Assembly (NCBI RefSeq): GCF_009708175.1 | Contig: NZ_WMBB01000003.1 | Span: forward strand, 62,001 to 126,000 | Origin: Nocardia aurantiaca | Lineage (GTDB): Bacteria; Actinomycetota; Actinomycetes; Mycobacteriales; Mycobacteriaceae | DNA length: 64,000 bases | Reading direction: 5' to 3' | In this document: one piece after another, positions 1-8,072 of the stretch | How positions within the stretch are numbered: the first letter of the stretch is position 1 | How the letters are laid out: each line of letters starts with the position of its first letter | Translations under genes and position numbers: made by a program | Notes under the pieces: model-generated | What the model was told of the DNA's origin: nothing | What the model saw: only the letters and a program-made list of their open reading frames with translations | Databases searched by the model: none

Positions 1-590
1 GCAAGCAGCGCGCCCAGCGGCCGTCCGCCGTAGTCGTGCGAGCGTTCGGCTCGGCCGAGAATGCCGCGTTCGTCCCGATCCGGCTCGGTGCGCACCACGG
101 CGAGGTCGAGACTGTTGCCGCCGAGATCGTAGACCAGAGTGAGCCCATTGTCGGAGATGCCGTATTCCTCGTCGAGCCATTCCACCGCGGCCACCGGCTC
201 GGGCATGAGGGTGACGTCGGCGGCGCCGGACCAGTCCAGCGCCCGCCGCAGCCTTGTGACGTGTTTGTCCGAATAGCAAGCGGGATAAGCGGTTACGGCG
301 GGCGCGTCGGGGGCGTTGGCCTCGATGAGCCCGTTCACCACGGCCGCCACCAGATCCGCCGGAGACCAGATGCGACCACCGATGACCACCGGGTCCGGCT
401 CGCTCGTGAGATCGGCGAAGTCGGTGACCACCGGGGCGAACCGGGGAATCCCCCCGATCTGCGGACCGCCGGCGCTGTCGAAGGTGACGGCCGTCCGGCG
501 AACGCGCACCGCGGGCCGGTTCCGATCAGCGGCCGTGGTCGCCCAGACGGAGTTCACTGTGCCGATGCTCATGCCAAAGCCAACTGTCAT
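1..590 (-). CDS. Hsp70-like ATPase-fold protein, N-terminal part (runs off the window)
   Basis: This is the N-terminal 196 codons of a minus-strand gene whose 3' end lies beyond base 1. The protein starts MTVGFGMSIGTVNSV and contains PEPVAAVEW followed by YDLGGNSLDLAVV, which match the actin/Hsp70 fold: a phosphate-1-like glycine stretch at the N-terminus, and a phosphate-2 loop that reads DLGGGTFD in DnaK. Actinomycetes carry many such Hsp70-family proteins that are not DnaK itself; their clients are mostly unknown. The start at 590 is the first ATG of the frame, after a weak GGGATAG. The family call is fairly firm; the role is not. Confidence 0.8.
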   Translation of the reverse strand, partial: MTVGFGMSIGTVNSVWATTAADRNRPAVRVRRTAVTFDSAGGPQIGGIPRFAPVVTDFADLTSEPDPVVIGGRIWSPADLVAAVVNGLIEANAPDAPAVTAYPACYSDKHVTRLRRALDWSGAADVTLMPEPVAAVEWLDEEYGISDNGLTLVYDLGGNSLDLAVVRTEPDRDERGILGRAERSHDYGGRPLGALL

Positions 591-1178
591 TGCTATCCCG
601 TCAACGCACCGAGACCACGGCCCACGGGCGTACCAACCATGTGGTCGCGGTCGTTTTCCAAACAGCGCGTTCAGGTTAGCTGGCATTTGCGGTATTTGAA
701 TATCGAATCGGGAGAGAAGATTTCGCGTCCAGTAGCGAAGATGGCGAATCTACTGCTCAGACAACCTTCCGAACACGATCGGAGCCAACTGCACCGTAAA
801 AGCAACCGAACAGTCTTTCTTATTGGCTACGATGCAGCGAACCGTCAATTCATACCGACTGGTAGGCGAGTAGTGTCCGAAAAATGAAACCGCGACGCCA
901 GTACGGGAGGGCGGATTGCCGATCACTGGTCGGTAGCTGTCCCGGAATCCCCCACGCGGCCCGCTTCATCGTCCGTGACTCGCTACGAAATCTTCTCCGC
1001 TACCCCGGATGTCGTCCCGAGCAAACGAGGCATTACAACTCGCACAACACCCTCGGTCCAGCGCCTTCGCGCGGACACCGGAGATTCGCAGTCGGCGCGT
1101 GACCGGGATACGTTGCCCGGCAAGGAGAATCACTACGGGCGACCCGGCGAGGTACTCGCGGACCTACGGAACGAAGAA
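591..1178. other. Intergenic stretch without a convincing gene
   Basis: About 590 bases separate the divergent Hsp70-like gene from the fprB terminator. The part from about 660 to 890 is clearly richer in A and T than its surroundings. Open frames exist on the plus strand, but none shows a Shine-Dalgarno sequence or a recognisable family. It probably holds the promoter of the Hsp70-like gene. Confidence 0.5.
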
Positions 1179-1212
1179 GGCCGCCGCACGCGTAGGGTTG
1201 CGTGCGGCGGCC
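1179..1212 (-). terminator. Terminator hairpin downstream of fprB
   Basis: A perfect 13-bp stem (1179-1191 with 1200-1212) encloses an 8-base loop. On the minus strand it is followed by TTCTTCGTTCC. It lies 24 bases past the stop codon of the ferredoxin reductase gene. Confidence 0.75.
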
Positions 1213-1235
1213 TCCGGTGGCGCTGAGGGGGTGGG

Positions 1236-2819
1236 TCAGCGGCGCACCATCAGGGAGAGCTTGCGGCGGGGACGGTTGACGGCGCCGCCGCGGATGGCGT
1301 GCGGCTGTCGCTCACCGACCAGTCGGTCGAAATCAGCTGCGCTACGGGCGGGTTGGGCCAGGCGACCGGCATTGAAATCGTCCACCAGTTGACGCACGGT
1401 CTGCTGGGCGCATGACTTGTTGGTACCGATGAAACCGGTCGGGCCGCGCTTGATCCAGCCGGTGACATACGCACCGGGCACCACCGCGCCGCCGGACTCC
1501 TCGAGCACCCGGCCGTCCAGGTTCGGGATGACCCCGTCTCGCTCGTCGAACGGCACGCCTGGCAGTGCCATACCCCGGTAGCCCACCGAGGTCAACACCA
1601 GTCCGGCGTCGAGGGTCTCGACCGCCTCGGTCGCAACCGCGTGCACCGCGCCGTCATCGCCGGTGACGAGCTCGTTACGCACCATCTCGATCCCGGTCAC
1701 CCGGTCCACACCGGCGATGGCCACCGGCGCGGACAGGTACCGGAACACGATGCGCTTGCGCCCGGCGACCGGCCGATCGGCCAAGCCGCGCAACAGCTTC
1801 AGCTTGTGCTCGACCTTCTGCGACATGCCCTCGACGAGCTCGGGAATCTCACCCTCGACGACGATGTCTACATCCGCGCCCAGCAGGCCAACGAATTCCG
1901 GTACGGTGAAGGCGGATTCGGCCGGGCCACGCCGTCCGAGGATCACGACCTCCTCGATATTGCTGCGCCGCAATGTGTTCAGCGCTCGCTGCGACACATC
2001 GGTGCCGACCAGCAGTTCCGGATCCGCGGTCAGCATGCGTGCGACGTCGAGCGCCACATTGCCGTTGCCCACGATCACCGCCCGCCGGTGCGACAGGTCG
2101 AAGAACCGGCCCGCCTGCTCCGGGTGACCGTTGTACCAGGCCACGAAGTCGGTCGCGGAGACGCTGCCCGGCAGCCCCTCACCCGGTATCCCGAGCTTGC
2201 GGTCCGAGGACGCGCCGACCGCGTAGATCACGGCATGGTGGTGCGCCAGCAGTTCCTCATGCGAAACATGCAGACCCACATTCACATTCAGATACGACCC
2301 GAAGCCCGGCTGCGCCGAGATCACGTCGAAGAGCTCGCGGACCTGACGGGTCTTGGTGTGGTCGGGCGCGACGCCGAAACGGGCCAGACCGTAGGGCCTG
2401 GTCACCTTGTCGAACACCGTCACGGAAACGCCGGGCTGCGTGAGCAATTCGTCGGCCGCGTACATGGCCGAGGGCCCGGAGCCGATGACGGCCACCCGCA
2501 GCGGTTCCCGACCGGGCTTGACCTCGGCGGCCGGAATCGGCCGGGCCAGCAACGGCCGCGGCCGTTCCTGCCGGTAGAAGTCCGCATTGATCTCGATGAA
2601 CGGCAGCTGCTCGTCGGTCAGCTTCTTCGACGAGGTGATGGCGTCCACCGGACACGCGGTGGCGCACGCCCCGCAGTCCACACACGCCCGCGGATCGACG
2701 TAGAGCATTTCCGCGGTCAGGAAGTCCGGCTCATCCGGCGTCGGATGGATGCAGTTGACCGGGCAGGCGTAGACGCACGACGCGTCGCTGCAACAGGATT
2801 GGGTGACAACGTACGGCAC
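1236..2819 (-). CDS. fprB: Ferredoxin/ferredoxin-NADP+ reductase, FprB type
   Basis: This 527-residue fusion has an N-terminal bacterial ferredoxin domain (about 1-80) joined to an adrenodoxin-reductase-like FAD/NADP domain (about 105-527). Cluster cysteines are visible as C9/C10/C15/C19/C23 and C46/C49/C52/C56, as in 7Fe and 2[4Fe-4S] ferredoxins. The FAD-binding stretch is VIGSGPSA (111-118), the NADP loop is VGNGNVALD, and GPTGFIGTN near the C-terminus is a family signature. Family members pass electrons between NADPH and ferredoxins that serve P450s or oxygenases. The gene follows the AurF-like diiron gene, the same pairing as Rv0885-fprB in Mycobacterium tuberculosis, so the two proteins may be redox partners (inference). 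It is somewhat shorter than the M. tuberculosis protein. Confidence 0.93.
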   Translation of the reverse strand: MPYVVTQSCCSDASCVYACPVNCIHPTPDEPDFLTAEMLYVDPRACVDCGACATACPVDAITSSKKLTDEQLPFIEINADFYRQERPRPLLARPIPAAEVKPGREPLRVAVIGSGPSAMYAADELLTQPGVSVTVFDKVTRPYGLARFGVAPDHTKTRQVRELFDVISAQPGFGSYLNVNVGLHVSHEELLAHHHAVIYAVGASSDRKLGIPGEGLPGSVSATDFVAWYNGHPEQAGRFFDLSHRRAVIVGNGNVALDVARMLTADPELLVGTDVSQRALNTLRRSNIEEVVILGRRGPAESAFTVPEFVGLLGADVDIVVEGEIPELVEGMSQKVEHKLKLLRGLADRPVAGRKRIVFRYLSAPVAIAGVDRVTGIEMVRNELVTGDDGAVHAVATEAVETLDAGLVLTSVGYRGMALPGVPFDERDGVIPNLDGRVLEESGGAVVPGAYVTGWIKRGPTGFIGTNKSCAQQTVRQLVDDFNAGRLAQPARSAADFDRLVGERQPHAIRGGAVNRPRRKLSLMVRR

Positions 2820-2833
2820 TGTACGTTCCCTTC

Positions 2834-3838
2834 CTATGCGACCTTGCCGGAGCGGATCGGCTCCGAGCGGTAGCGCGAGGCCGGGCCGTCGATGCCGAGC
2901 AGCTTCCAGACCCGCTTGGAGATCGGGTTCATCAGACCGATCTTGTGGGCCAGCGCCCGCACGTCGATGAAGTAGTCGGCGAAGACCTGCTTGGCCTCTT
3001 CGGATCCGTAGAACAGCTCCTTGCGCACCTCCTCCGGAATGTCGAACTCCTGGAAGAACTTCTTCGGCGGGGTCGCGATGGAGCGGCCCAGGATGAACAT
3101 GACGATCGGCATGGCGATCGAGAGGATGAAGCGGTTGGCCGCGTTCTGCTCCGGCACGTGGTGCTCGAGGAACTCGTGCGCGAAGGAGATGTGGCGCGCC
3201 TCCTCGGCGACGTGAATGCTCATGACGCCGCGCATGATCGGGTGCACCTCCTCACCCGAGCGCAGGATCTGCTTCTGGATGTGGTCGATCGGCTCCTCGC
3301 CGGCGAGCACGGCCATGAAGAACAGGTTCGGGAACGCGATCGCGACCGGCACGCCGAACAAGCGCAGCTGCCGGACCAGCGGGCCCATGCCCGGGACGTC
3401 GGCGCCGATGCGGTTGACCATCTCTTGGAACATCAGGGTGTGGTTGAGTTCCTCGGCCATCTCGTGGGTGCAGTAGCGGAACTCCGCGTCACCGTTGGGC
3501 AGCGAGAAGGTGTGGTTCACCATGCCGCTGATCAGGATGGACTCGAACTGCAGACCGACCTTGGCGATATTCGCCTGACGGTACTTGCCGACCGCGATCT
3601 GCTGGTCCACCGTCAGCGACCGGTACCAGTCGTGACGGCCGAGCGGATCCGCGGACTCCGGCAGGATCCAGCGCTCGGGGCGAGCGTTGGCGTCGAAGTC
3701 GGGGTTGTCCCAGTCGATGTCCTCGTACGGGTCGAAGTGCTTGTTCACCGACCCTTCCGAGAGCAGCAGCAGCTTGTTGGCGTACTCCTGAGCTTCGGCA
3801 ACCACGGGGTCGTCAATGGGGGTCGTGGTCGGAGACAT
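2834..3838 (-). CDS. AurF-like diiron oxygenase family protein
   Basis: This 334-residue protein carries carboxylate/histidine metal-binding patterns on helices: EMAEELNH in the middle, then HVAEEARHISFAHEF and EFLEHHVPEQN. These resemble the AurF p-aminobenzoate N-oxygenase family (PF11583), which uses a diiron centre and O2. It is the likely counterpart of Rv0885, whose substrate is not established. The start at 3838 (MSPTTTP) is preferred over an upstream in-frame ATG because GGAGAGGTGACGACG places a strong ribosome-binding site just before it, and the upstream 31 residues have no family character. It precedes fprB by 14 bases, so the two are probably cotranscribed. Confidence 0.85.
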   Translation of the reverse strand: MSPTTTPIDDPVVAEAQEYANKLLLLSEGSVNKHFDPYEDIDWDNPDFDANARPERWILPESADPLGRHDWYRSLTVDQQIAVGKYRQANIAKVGLQFESILISGMVNHTFSLPNGDAEFRYCTHEMAEELNHTLMFQEMVNRIGADVPGMGPLVRQLRLFGVPVAIAFPNLFFMAVLAGEEPIDHIQKQILRSGEEVHPIMRGVMSIHVAEEARHISFAHEFLEHHVPEQNAANRFILSIAMPIVMFILGRSIATPPKKFFQEFDIPEEVRKELFYGSEEAKQVFADYFIDVRALAHKIGLMNPISKRVWKLLGIDGPASRYRSEPIRSGKVA

Positions 3839-3868
3839 CGTCGTCACCTCTCCAGTCAGTGGCGTTAT

Positions 3869-3887
3869 GTGTACCCCATAGTTACAC
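3869..3887. promoter_or_regulatory. Inverted repeat upstream of the diiron/fprB operon
   Basis: GTGTACC-N5-GTTACAC gives 7-bp arms with one mismatch, 30 bases upstream of the chosen start. The size and symmetry fit a TetR-type operator, but the cognate regulator is not in the window. Confidence 0.4.
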
Positions 3888-4110
3888 CAAACAGGAGAGG
3901 CGTCAACAACACGTTCGCACGATGCTTGCACGAGTTAGCGCGGATCGACACACGGGTGCGCGATGAACCCGCGAGTAGCAGGGCAAATGACCACCTGAGC
4001 GCTGCCACCCGAGTTACACGCCGGAAGAGACTGGTCAGCGAAGCGAATGATGCCGATGCGCCGACGCTCCTTGCCGAACGTCTCCGGTAGGGCTGATGCA
4101 GACGAAAACC

Positions 4111-4141
4111 GCCTCCGCTCCGAATGATTCGGAGCGGAGGC
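4111..4141 (-). terminator. Terminator hairpin downstream of the amidase gene
   Basis: A perfect 14-bp stem (4111-4124 with 4128-4141) with a 3-base loop is followed on the minus strand by GGTTTTCGTC. It lies 23 bases past the amidase stop. Confidence 0.85.
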
Positions 4142-4164
4142 GATCGATGCTGCGATACAGCGGA

Positions 4165-5925
4165 TTACTTGGCGGCCGAGCTCAGCAGCGTGCCGCTCAG
4201 CACCGACACCACACCGTAGGACAGGTTGATCAGGTCGGAAGCGAGACCGGAGTCGCCCGTGAGCATCTTGACCAGCGGGCCGAAGAGCCTCATGGCCGTC
4301 TGCAGCAGTGTGCTCACGGAGTTCACGTCCAGACCGTTGGACTTGGAGTTCTCGTCGAACGCGGGGGCCTGCGCGCCCGGAAGACCCGGCGTGGCCGAAG
4401 TCCCCTGACCGTCCAGGGTGCTTGGCGATTGCCATTGCGGCGCACGCTGATCCGCGATCGGCCGGGCGGCGGGCTTGGTCGGCGCCGACTGCGCGGGCTG
4501 TGCCGCCTGCGGCTGCGCTCCCGGCTGCGGTGCGGTCTGCGGCTGAGCACCCGGCTGCCCCGGCGTCGGCGACTGTCCCAAGGCGTTCAGGAGCTGCTCG
4601 GCGAGCTGCTGGAAGAACTGCGGGCCGACGTCGAACCTCACGCCGCCCGGCTGCTGCCCCGGAGCCGGATTCTGTTGCGCCGGAGCGGGAGCCGTCCGCG
4701 CGGGCGGCTGGGCCTGCCCTGGCTGAGCCTGCTTCGGTTGCGCCTGCCCCGGTTGCGCCTGCTTTGGTTGCGCCTGCCCCGGCTGGGCCTGCTTTGGTTG
4801 CGCCTGCCCCGGCTGGGCCTGCCCCGGCTGGCCCTGCCCCGGTTGCGCCTGCCCCGGTTGCGCCTGCCCGGCCTGCTCCGCCTGCCCCGGCTGCGCGGGA
4901 GCCGCCGGAACGCTGGCCTGGGGCGCCCGCGCCGGAACCACCGCCCGCGGGACCCGCGGCGCCTGCGGGACCGCGGCCTGGGGTGTCGGCGCCACGGCCT
5001 GCGGAGTCTGCTCCGAGGCGGGCACCTGCGAGGGCTGGCCTGGGGCAGCCTGCGGCGTCTGCGCGGGCTGGTCCGGAACCTGTTGTCCCGGTTGCGTTCC
5101 CGACTCGGACGCCTTCGCGGTGTCGGCGGGCACGGTCACGCCGAGCAGGTAGGACGCGATGCCGGTGGTGATGGCGACGGCGTGCTCGAGCTGCCCCTCC
5201 GGGGTTTCCAGCTGCTGCGCGTCCTCGGCATTGGCACCATTGCCCATTTCGAGGAACACGTCCGGCACCGTGGTCAGCGCGGGCCCGGCGATATCGGAGC
5301 GGGTCTGCAATCCATCGACCGCTCCGTTGTAGGTGGCGACCTGGAATCCGCTCTGCACGTAGGCGTCTCGCATGGCCTTGCTGGCGGCCAGTCCGGCGCC
5401 GGACTGCACCTCGGTGACCTTGGGGTCGGCGACGGGCAGCGCCGGCACGATGAGATGGAAGCCGCGGCCGTCGGCGGGACCGCTGTCGGCGTGGATACTG
5501 ACGGCGAGATCGGCGCCGGAGGCATTGGCGGCCTTGGCCCGATCGTCGATGCAGCCGCCCCAGCCGCTGTCGTCCGGGCGGCTCATGACCACGTGCGCGC
5601 CGATGCCCTCGAGCGAGGCGCGCACCAACTGCGCGACATCCCAGTTGATGGTGTGCTCGGCGACGCCGTGCAGGCTGGTCATGCCGGTGGTCTGGCACGC
5701 CTTGGTGCCGCCGCGGCCGTCGCTGACCTGTTTGTTCTCGTCCTGACTGTGATTGGCGCCCTGATGGCCCGGGTCCAGGAAGATGGTCTTCCCGGCGAGC
5801 TTCTGGGGCAGCACCGGCAGCGCGGGCGCGGCCAGCGCGGCGGCCGGGACGATGCCGGCCACGGTGGTGATGGCCGCCGCGGTGACGGCGGTGCAAACTC
5901 CGGCCTTAGTGATGCTCGGCTTCAT
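4165..5925 (-). CDS. Secreted N-acetylmuramoyl-L-alanine amidase (Amidase_3) with Pro/Gln-rich tail
   Basis: The protein has 586 residues with a signal peptide of about 33 residues. An Amidase_3 domain (about 45-265) has the zinc ligands H54 (DPGHQG), E90 and H145 (SIHAD), and the catalytic glutamate E226 in FLEMGN. The domain resembles mycobacterial Ami1 (Rv3717), which cuts the MurNAc-L-Ala bond of peptidoglycan during cell separation. Unlike the short Ami1, this protein adds a tail of about 320 residues: a Pro/Gln/Ala region (about 270-520) with tandem five-residue repeats of the types GQAQP and KQAQP, then an uncharged C-terminal segment. Such tails usually span or anchor in the wall (inference). 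The function of the catalytic domain is confident; that of the tail is open. Confidence 0.9.
   Translation of the reverse strand: MKPSITKAGVCTAVTAAAITTVAGIVPAAALAAPALPVLPQKLAGKTIFLDPGHQGANHSQDENKQVSDGRGGTKACQTTGMTSLHGVAEHTINWDVAQLVRASLEGIGAHVVMSRPDDSGWGGCIDDRAKAANASGADLAVSIHADSGPADGRGFHLIVPALPVADPKVTEVQSGAGLAASKAMRDAYVQSGFQVATYNGAVDGLQTRSDIAGPALTTVPDVFLEMGNGANAEDAQQLETPEGQLEHAVAITTGIASYLLGVTVPADTAKASESGTQPGQQVPDQPAQTPQAAPGQPSQVPASEQTPQAVAPTPQAAVPQAPRVPRAVVPARAPQASVPAAPAQPGQAEQAGQAQPGQAQPGQGQPGQAQPGQAQPKQAQPGQAQPKQAQPGQAQPKQAQPGQAQPPARTAPAPAQQNPAPGQQPGGVRFDVGPQFFQQLAEQLLNALGQSPTPGQPGAQPQTAPQPGAQPQAAQPAQSAPTKPAARPIADQRAPQWQSPSTLDGQGTSATPGLPGAQAPAFDENSKSNGLDVNSVSTLLQTAMRLFGPLVKMLTGDSGLASDLINLSYGVVSVLSGTLLSSAAK
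4705..4890 (-). repeat. In-frame tandem repeats encoding the amidase GQAQP/KQAQP tail
   Basis: About a dozen degenerate 15-base units encode alternating Pro-Gly-Gln-Ala-Gln and Pro-Lys-Gln-Ala-Gln. All are in the amidase frame. Such arrays change length by slippage and may vary between strains. Confidence 0.8.
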
Positions 5926-5969
5926 AAGCGGACGGCGCTCGGGGCGAGCGCCCCTCCCTTCCCACTAGT

Positions 5970-6005
5970 AACACCAGACCCATTTGTTCACTCTGGCAAC
6001 ACCAG
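5970..6005. promoter_or_regulatory. Direct repeats in the amidase promoter region
   Basis: AACACCAG occurs at 5970-5977 and 5998-6005, with related TTACCAG-type copies farther upstream near 6036. They lie 45-80 bases before the amidase start. Cell-wall hydrolase genes of mycobacteria and corynebacteria are often controlled by the response regulator MtrA through loose direct repeats. Assigning these repeats to MtrA is only a guess. Confidence 0.35.
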
Positions 6006-6160
6006 TTACTCGCTGGCAAGCTTCGTGATGGAACCGTTACCAGTGGTCAGACGCCCGAAAACCCCCGACCCGGCACTACCGGGCGCAATGAGCAATCGAC
6101 CACCGCACCCACTATCCCGCACTCCACGGCGGCCACGGCGGCGACGCGCCCGGAAAGATG

Positions 6161-6190
6161 CCGCCCCGCACGACCGGGCGTGCGGGGCGG
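6161..6190 (-). terminator. Terminator hairpin downstream of the Rieske gene
   Basis: A perfect 12-bp GC stem (6161-6172 with 6179-6190) has a 6-base loop. On the minus strand it is followed by CATCTTTCC. It lies about 85 bases past the Rieske stop codon. Confidence 0.7.
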
Positions 6191-6275
6191 TGAAGTCGAT
6201 GGTGGGAGCGTATTAACGCTCGGTCGAACCCGGCTCGGCGCATCCCCCGGCGTCGAGCCGCGTGCCGGGCGCAGG

Positions 6276-6734
6276 TCAGGCCGAGACGATCTGGTCGCCG
6301 TCGACCCGGATGGCCTTGGAATCCAACGCCCGCGGCGCGGGACCGCTCGCGACCGTGCCGTCCAGGTGGAAGGTGCTGCCGTGGCACGGGCACTTGATCA
6401 GGCCATCGGTCACCGCATTCACCTTGCAGCCCAGGTGGGTACAGGTGGACGAGAAAGCCTCGAAGGAGCCGGCGGTCGGCTGGGTGATGACGGTGTCCCC
6501 GGTGATCACGCCGCCGCCGACCGGGACGTCACCGGTATTGGCCAGCACGTCCTGCTTCTTGGCCGGGTTGGAATCGTGCTTGGCCGGCGTCGTGTCGGGG
6601 GCGGCCGAGGCGGGCTGATTCGAGGTGCTGCTGCAACCCGCCACGGTGAGCGCGGTCGCGGCGACCGCGGTGGTGGCCAGGGCGGTCCGGCGGTCCATGC
6701 GGAATCCGTCGGGAGCCGGGGTGATGTCGGGCAT
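6276..6734 (-). CDS. Rieske [2Fe-2S] lipoprotein with Tat-type signal
   Basis: The protein has 152 residues. The N-terminus carries RRTALATT, then a hydrophobic stretch and the lipobox VAGC (C34), so it looks Tat-exported and lipid-anchored outside the membrane. The Rieske domain (about 62-152) has C98-T-H100 and C115-P-C117-H118 as cluster ligands, with C103 and C117 placed for the usual disulfide. The start at 6734 is supported by GAGGAGTTACCG before it; an alternative ATG 12 codons later would leave the Tat motif at the very N-terminus. It lies 134 bases behind an ECF sigma gene on the same strand. The electron partner is unknown. Confidence 0.88.
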   Translation of the reverse strand: MPDITPAPDGFRMDRRTALATTAVAATALTVAGCSSTSNQPASAAPDTTPAKHDSNPAKKQDVLANTGDVPVGGGVITGDTVITQPTAGSFEAFSSTCTHLGCKVNAVTDGLIKCPCHGSTFHLDGTVASGPAPRALDSKAIRVDGDQIVSA

Positions 6735-6868
6735 CGGTAACTCCTCGCTCGGGGCCGAGCCGGTTCGGATCGGCCGCTGCTTGTTCGACGTGTGGAGGGG
6801 TCTGCGGGTTCACGCATCCGCGATATGCCCGCGGGTGCGCGGCGAAAACCACCTCCTCCGGCATCGGG

Positions 6869-7426
6869 TCACGCACTGATCGGCAAACGACGCAGGGAGC
6901 GCAGCGCGTAGTGCACGCGGGTCTTGACCGTGCCGACCGGGATGCCGAGATCGGCGGCCACGTCCTGATAGGCGCGATCGCACAGAATGACCTGCACGAC
7001 GGCGTCGCGCTGCGGCCGCGGCAGCTGAGCCAGCAGGTCAGCTACCAGCAGTGCGTCGGTCAGGGCGTCGCTGAAGTCGGGCCGGGCGCAGTGGTTCTCG
7101 GCCTGCTCGCCGATTTCGTCCCAGCTGGTGTCACCGGGGCGGGCGGCCCGGAAGCGGGCAGTATCGATGAGCACATTGCGTTCGATGGTGAGCAGCCAGG
7201 TGCGCACGCTGCCCCGGTCCGGGTCGTAGCTGGCGCAGGCGCGCCACGCCCGCAGCAACGTTTCCTGCACGGCATGTTCGGCTAAACCCGGGTCCCCTAG
7301 GCGGCTCATGGCCCGCCAGTGCAGTAGGCCGCGGTCAGCGGCGAGGACGGCTGCCAGGCCCGCGTCCGTGCACAGCCGGGCGCACTGGTCGGCGCATCCG
7401 GCCCTGACCGGGCGTAGTCTTCTCAT
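6869..7426 (-). CDS. ECF-type RNA polymerase sigma factor
   Basis: The protein has 185 residues. Region 2 is visible as AEHAVQETLLRAWRACASYD followed by RTWLLTIERNVLID, and region 4 as LPRPQRDAVV then DVAADLGIPVGTVKTR, a helix-turn-helix that contacts the -35 element. The start at 7426 (MRRLRPVR) is chosen because the longer frame upstream, with four Lys/Arg-rich dozen-residue blocks, has no sigma character. ECF factors normally sit next to an anti-sigma factor. None is visible here: the downstream gene encodes a Rieske lipoprotein and the gene on the other side is divergent. Confidence 0.88.
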   Translation of the reverse strand: MRRLRPVRAGCADQCARLCTDAGLAAVLAADRGLLHWRAMSRLGDPGLAEHAVQETLLRAWRACASYDPDRGSVRTWLLTIERNVLIDTARFRAARPGDTSWDEIGEQAENHCARPDFSDALTDALLVADLLAQLPRPQRDAVVQVILCDRAYQDVAADLGIPVGTVKTRVHYALRSLRRLPISA

Positions 7427-7611
7427 GCCTTGAATATCGTTGCGGGAGCCGAAAAGGCATCGCTCGAGATTGTGTATTTTCCTGAATCGCCCTGATTTCC
7501 CGAAAACAGACCCGAGTTTCTGATAGACCCTCCCGGGAGACTCGGGGATCTCGCCCGGCACCGCACGCCGGGAACCGTGCGGTGCAGTGAGCTGCTCAGG
7601 GAGGAAACACC

Positions 7612-7992
7612 GTGCGTGCAGGCGCGCTCATGGTCGCGGGAGCATTCGCTTCCGCGCTGACAATGGCCGCATCCGGAATTGCGGCCGCCGAACCGGTCAC
7701 CGATATCACCGTGGACGGGGCGTATTTGGTCAATGTGGATATCAAGCCGGGCACCTATATCGGCGACGGGACGCCGGATCCAGCCGCCGGCGCATGCTTC
7801 TGGCGGCGGCTGTGGAAAGTCCAGCAGCCCGCCGACTACCCGGACCCGAACTACTACATCATCGCCAGCGACTTCACCCGTACGAAGCCGATCACGGTGG
7901 AGATCAAGGCGACCGATGTGGCCTTCTCCACCGAGAACTGCGGTGCCTGGCATCTGCAACCCGCGCGGCCCGATACCGGCTCCTTCGGATAA
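7612..7992 (+). CDS. Small secreted protein of unknown function
   Basis: The protein has 126 residues with a clear signal peptide (about 1-28, cleavage near AAA-EP). The mature part has only two cysteines (in GACFWRR and ENCGAW), probably a disulfide, and a VDIKPGTYIGDG stretch found in several small actinomycete exported proteins of unknown role. The GTG start at 7612 is supported by GGGAGGAAACACC. It diverges from the sigma factor gene across about 185 bases that are unusually A/T-rich, and ends in a strong terminator, so it is a monocistronic unit. Confidence 0.75.
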   Translation: MRAGALMVAGAFASALTMAASGIAAAEPVTDITVDGAYLVNVDIKPGTYIGDGTPDPAAGACFWRRLWKVQQPADYPDPNYYIIASDFTRTKPITVEIKATDVAFSTENCGAWHLQPARPDTGSFG

Positions 7993-8010
7993 CCACGCCG
8001 CGCTCCGACG

Positions 8011-8039
8011 GGGGTCTCGGGCACCGTGCCCGAGACCCC
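8011..8039 (+). terminator. Terminator hairpin after the small secreted protein gene
   Basis: A perfect 12-bp stem (8011-8022 with 8028-8039) with a 5-base loop is followed by TTCCCTC, 19 bases past the stop codon. Confidence 0.8.
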
Positions 8040-8072
8040 TTCCCTCGGGCACGGCGCGGCTAGGGTGACGGC

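Noticed and set aside
4705..4890. Tandem repeats that could suggest a CRISPR or satellite array
   Set aside because: The units have no spacers, are 15 bases long and code in frame for the amidase tail.
4096..6216. A 706-codon plus-strand open frame
   Set aside because: It is antisense to the amidase gene. It arises because high-GC codons leave the opposite strand open, and its translation is Arg/Leu-rich without any domain.
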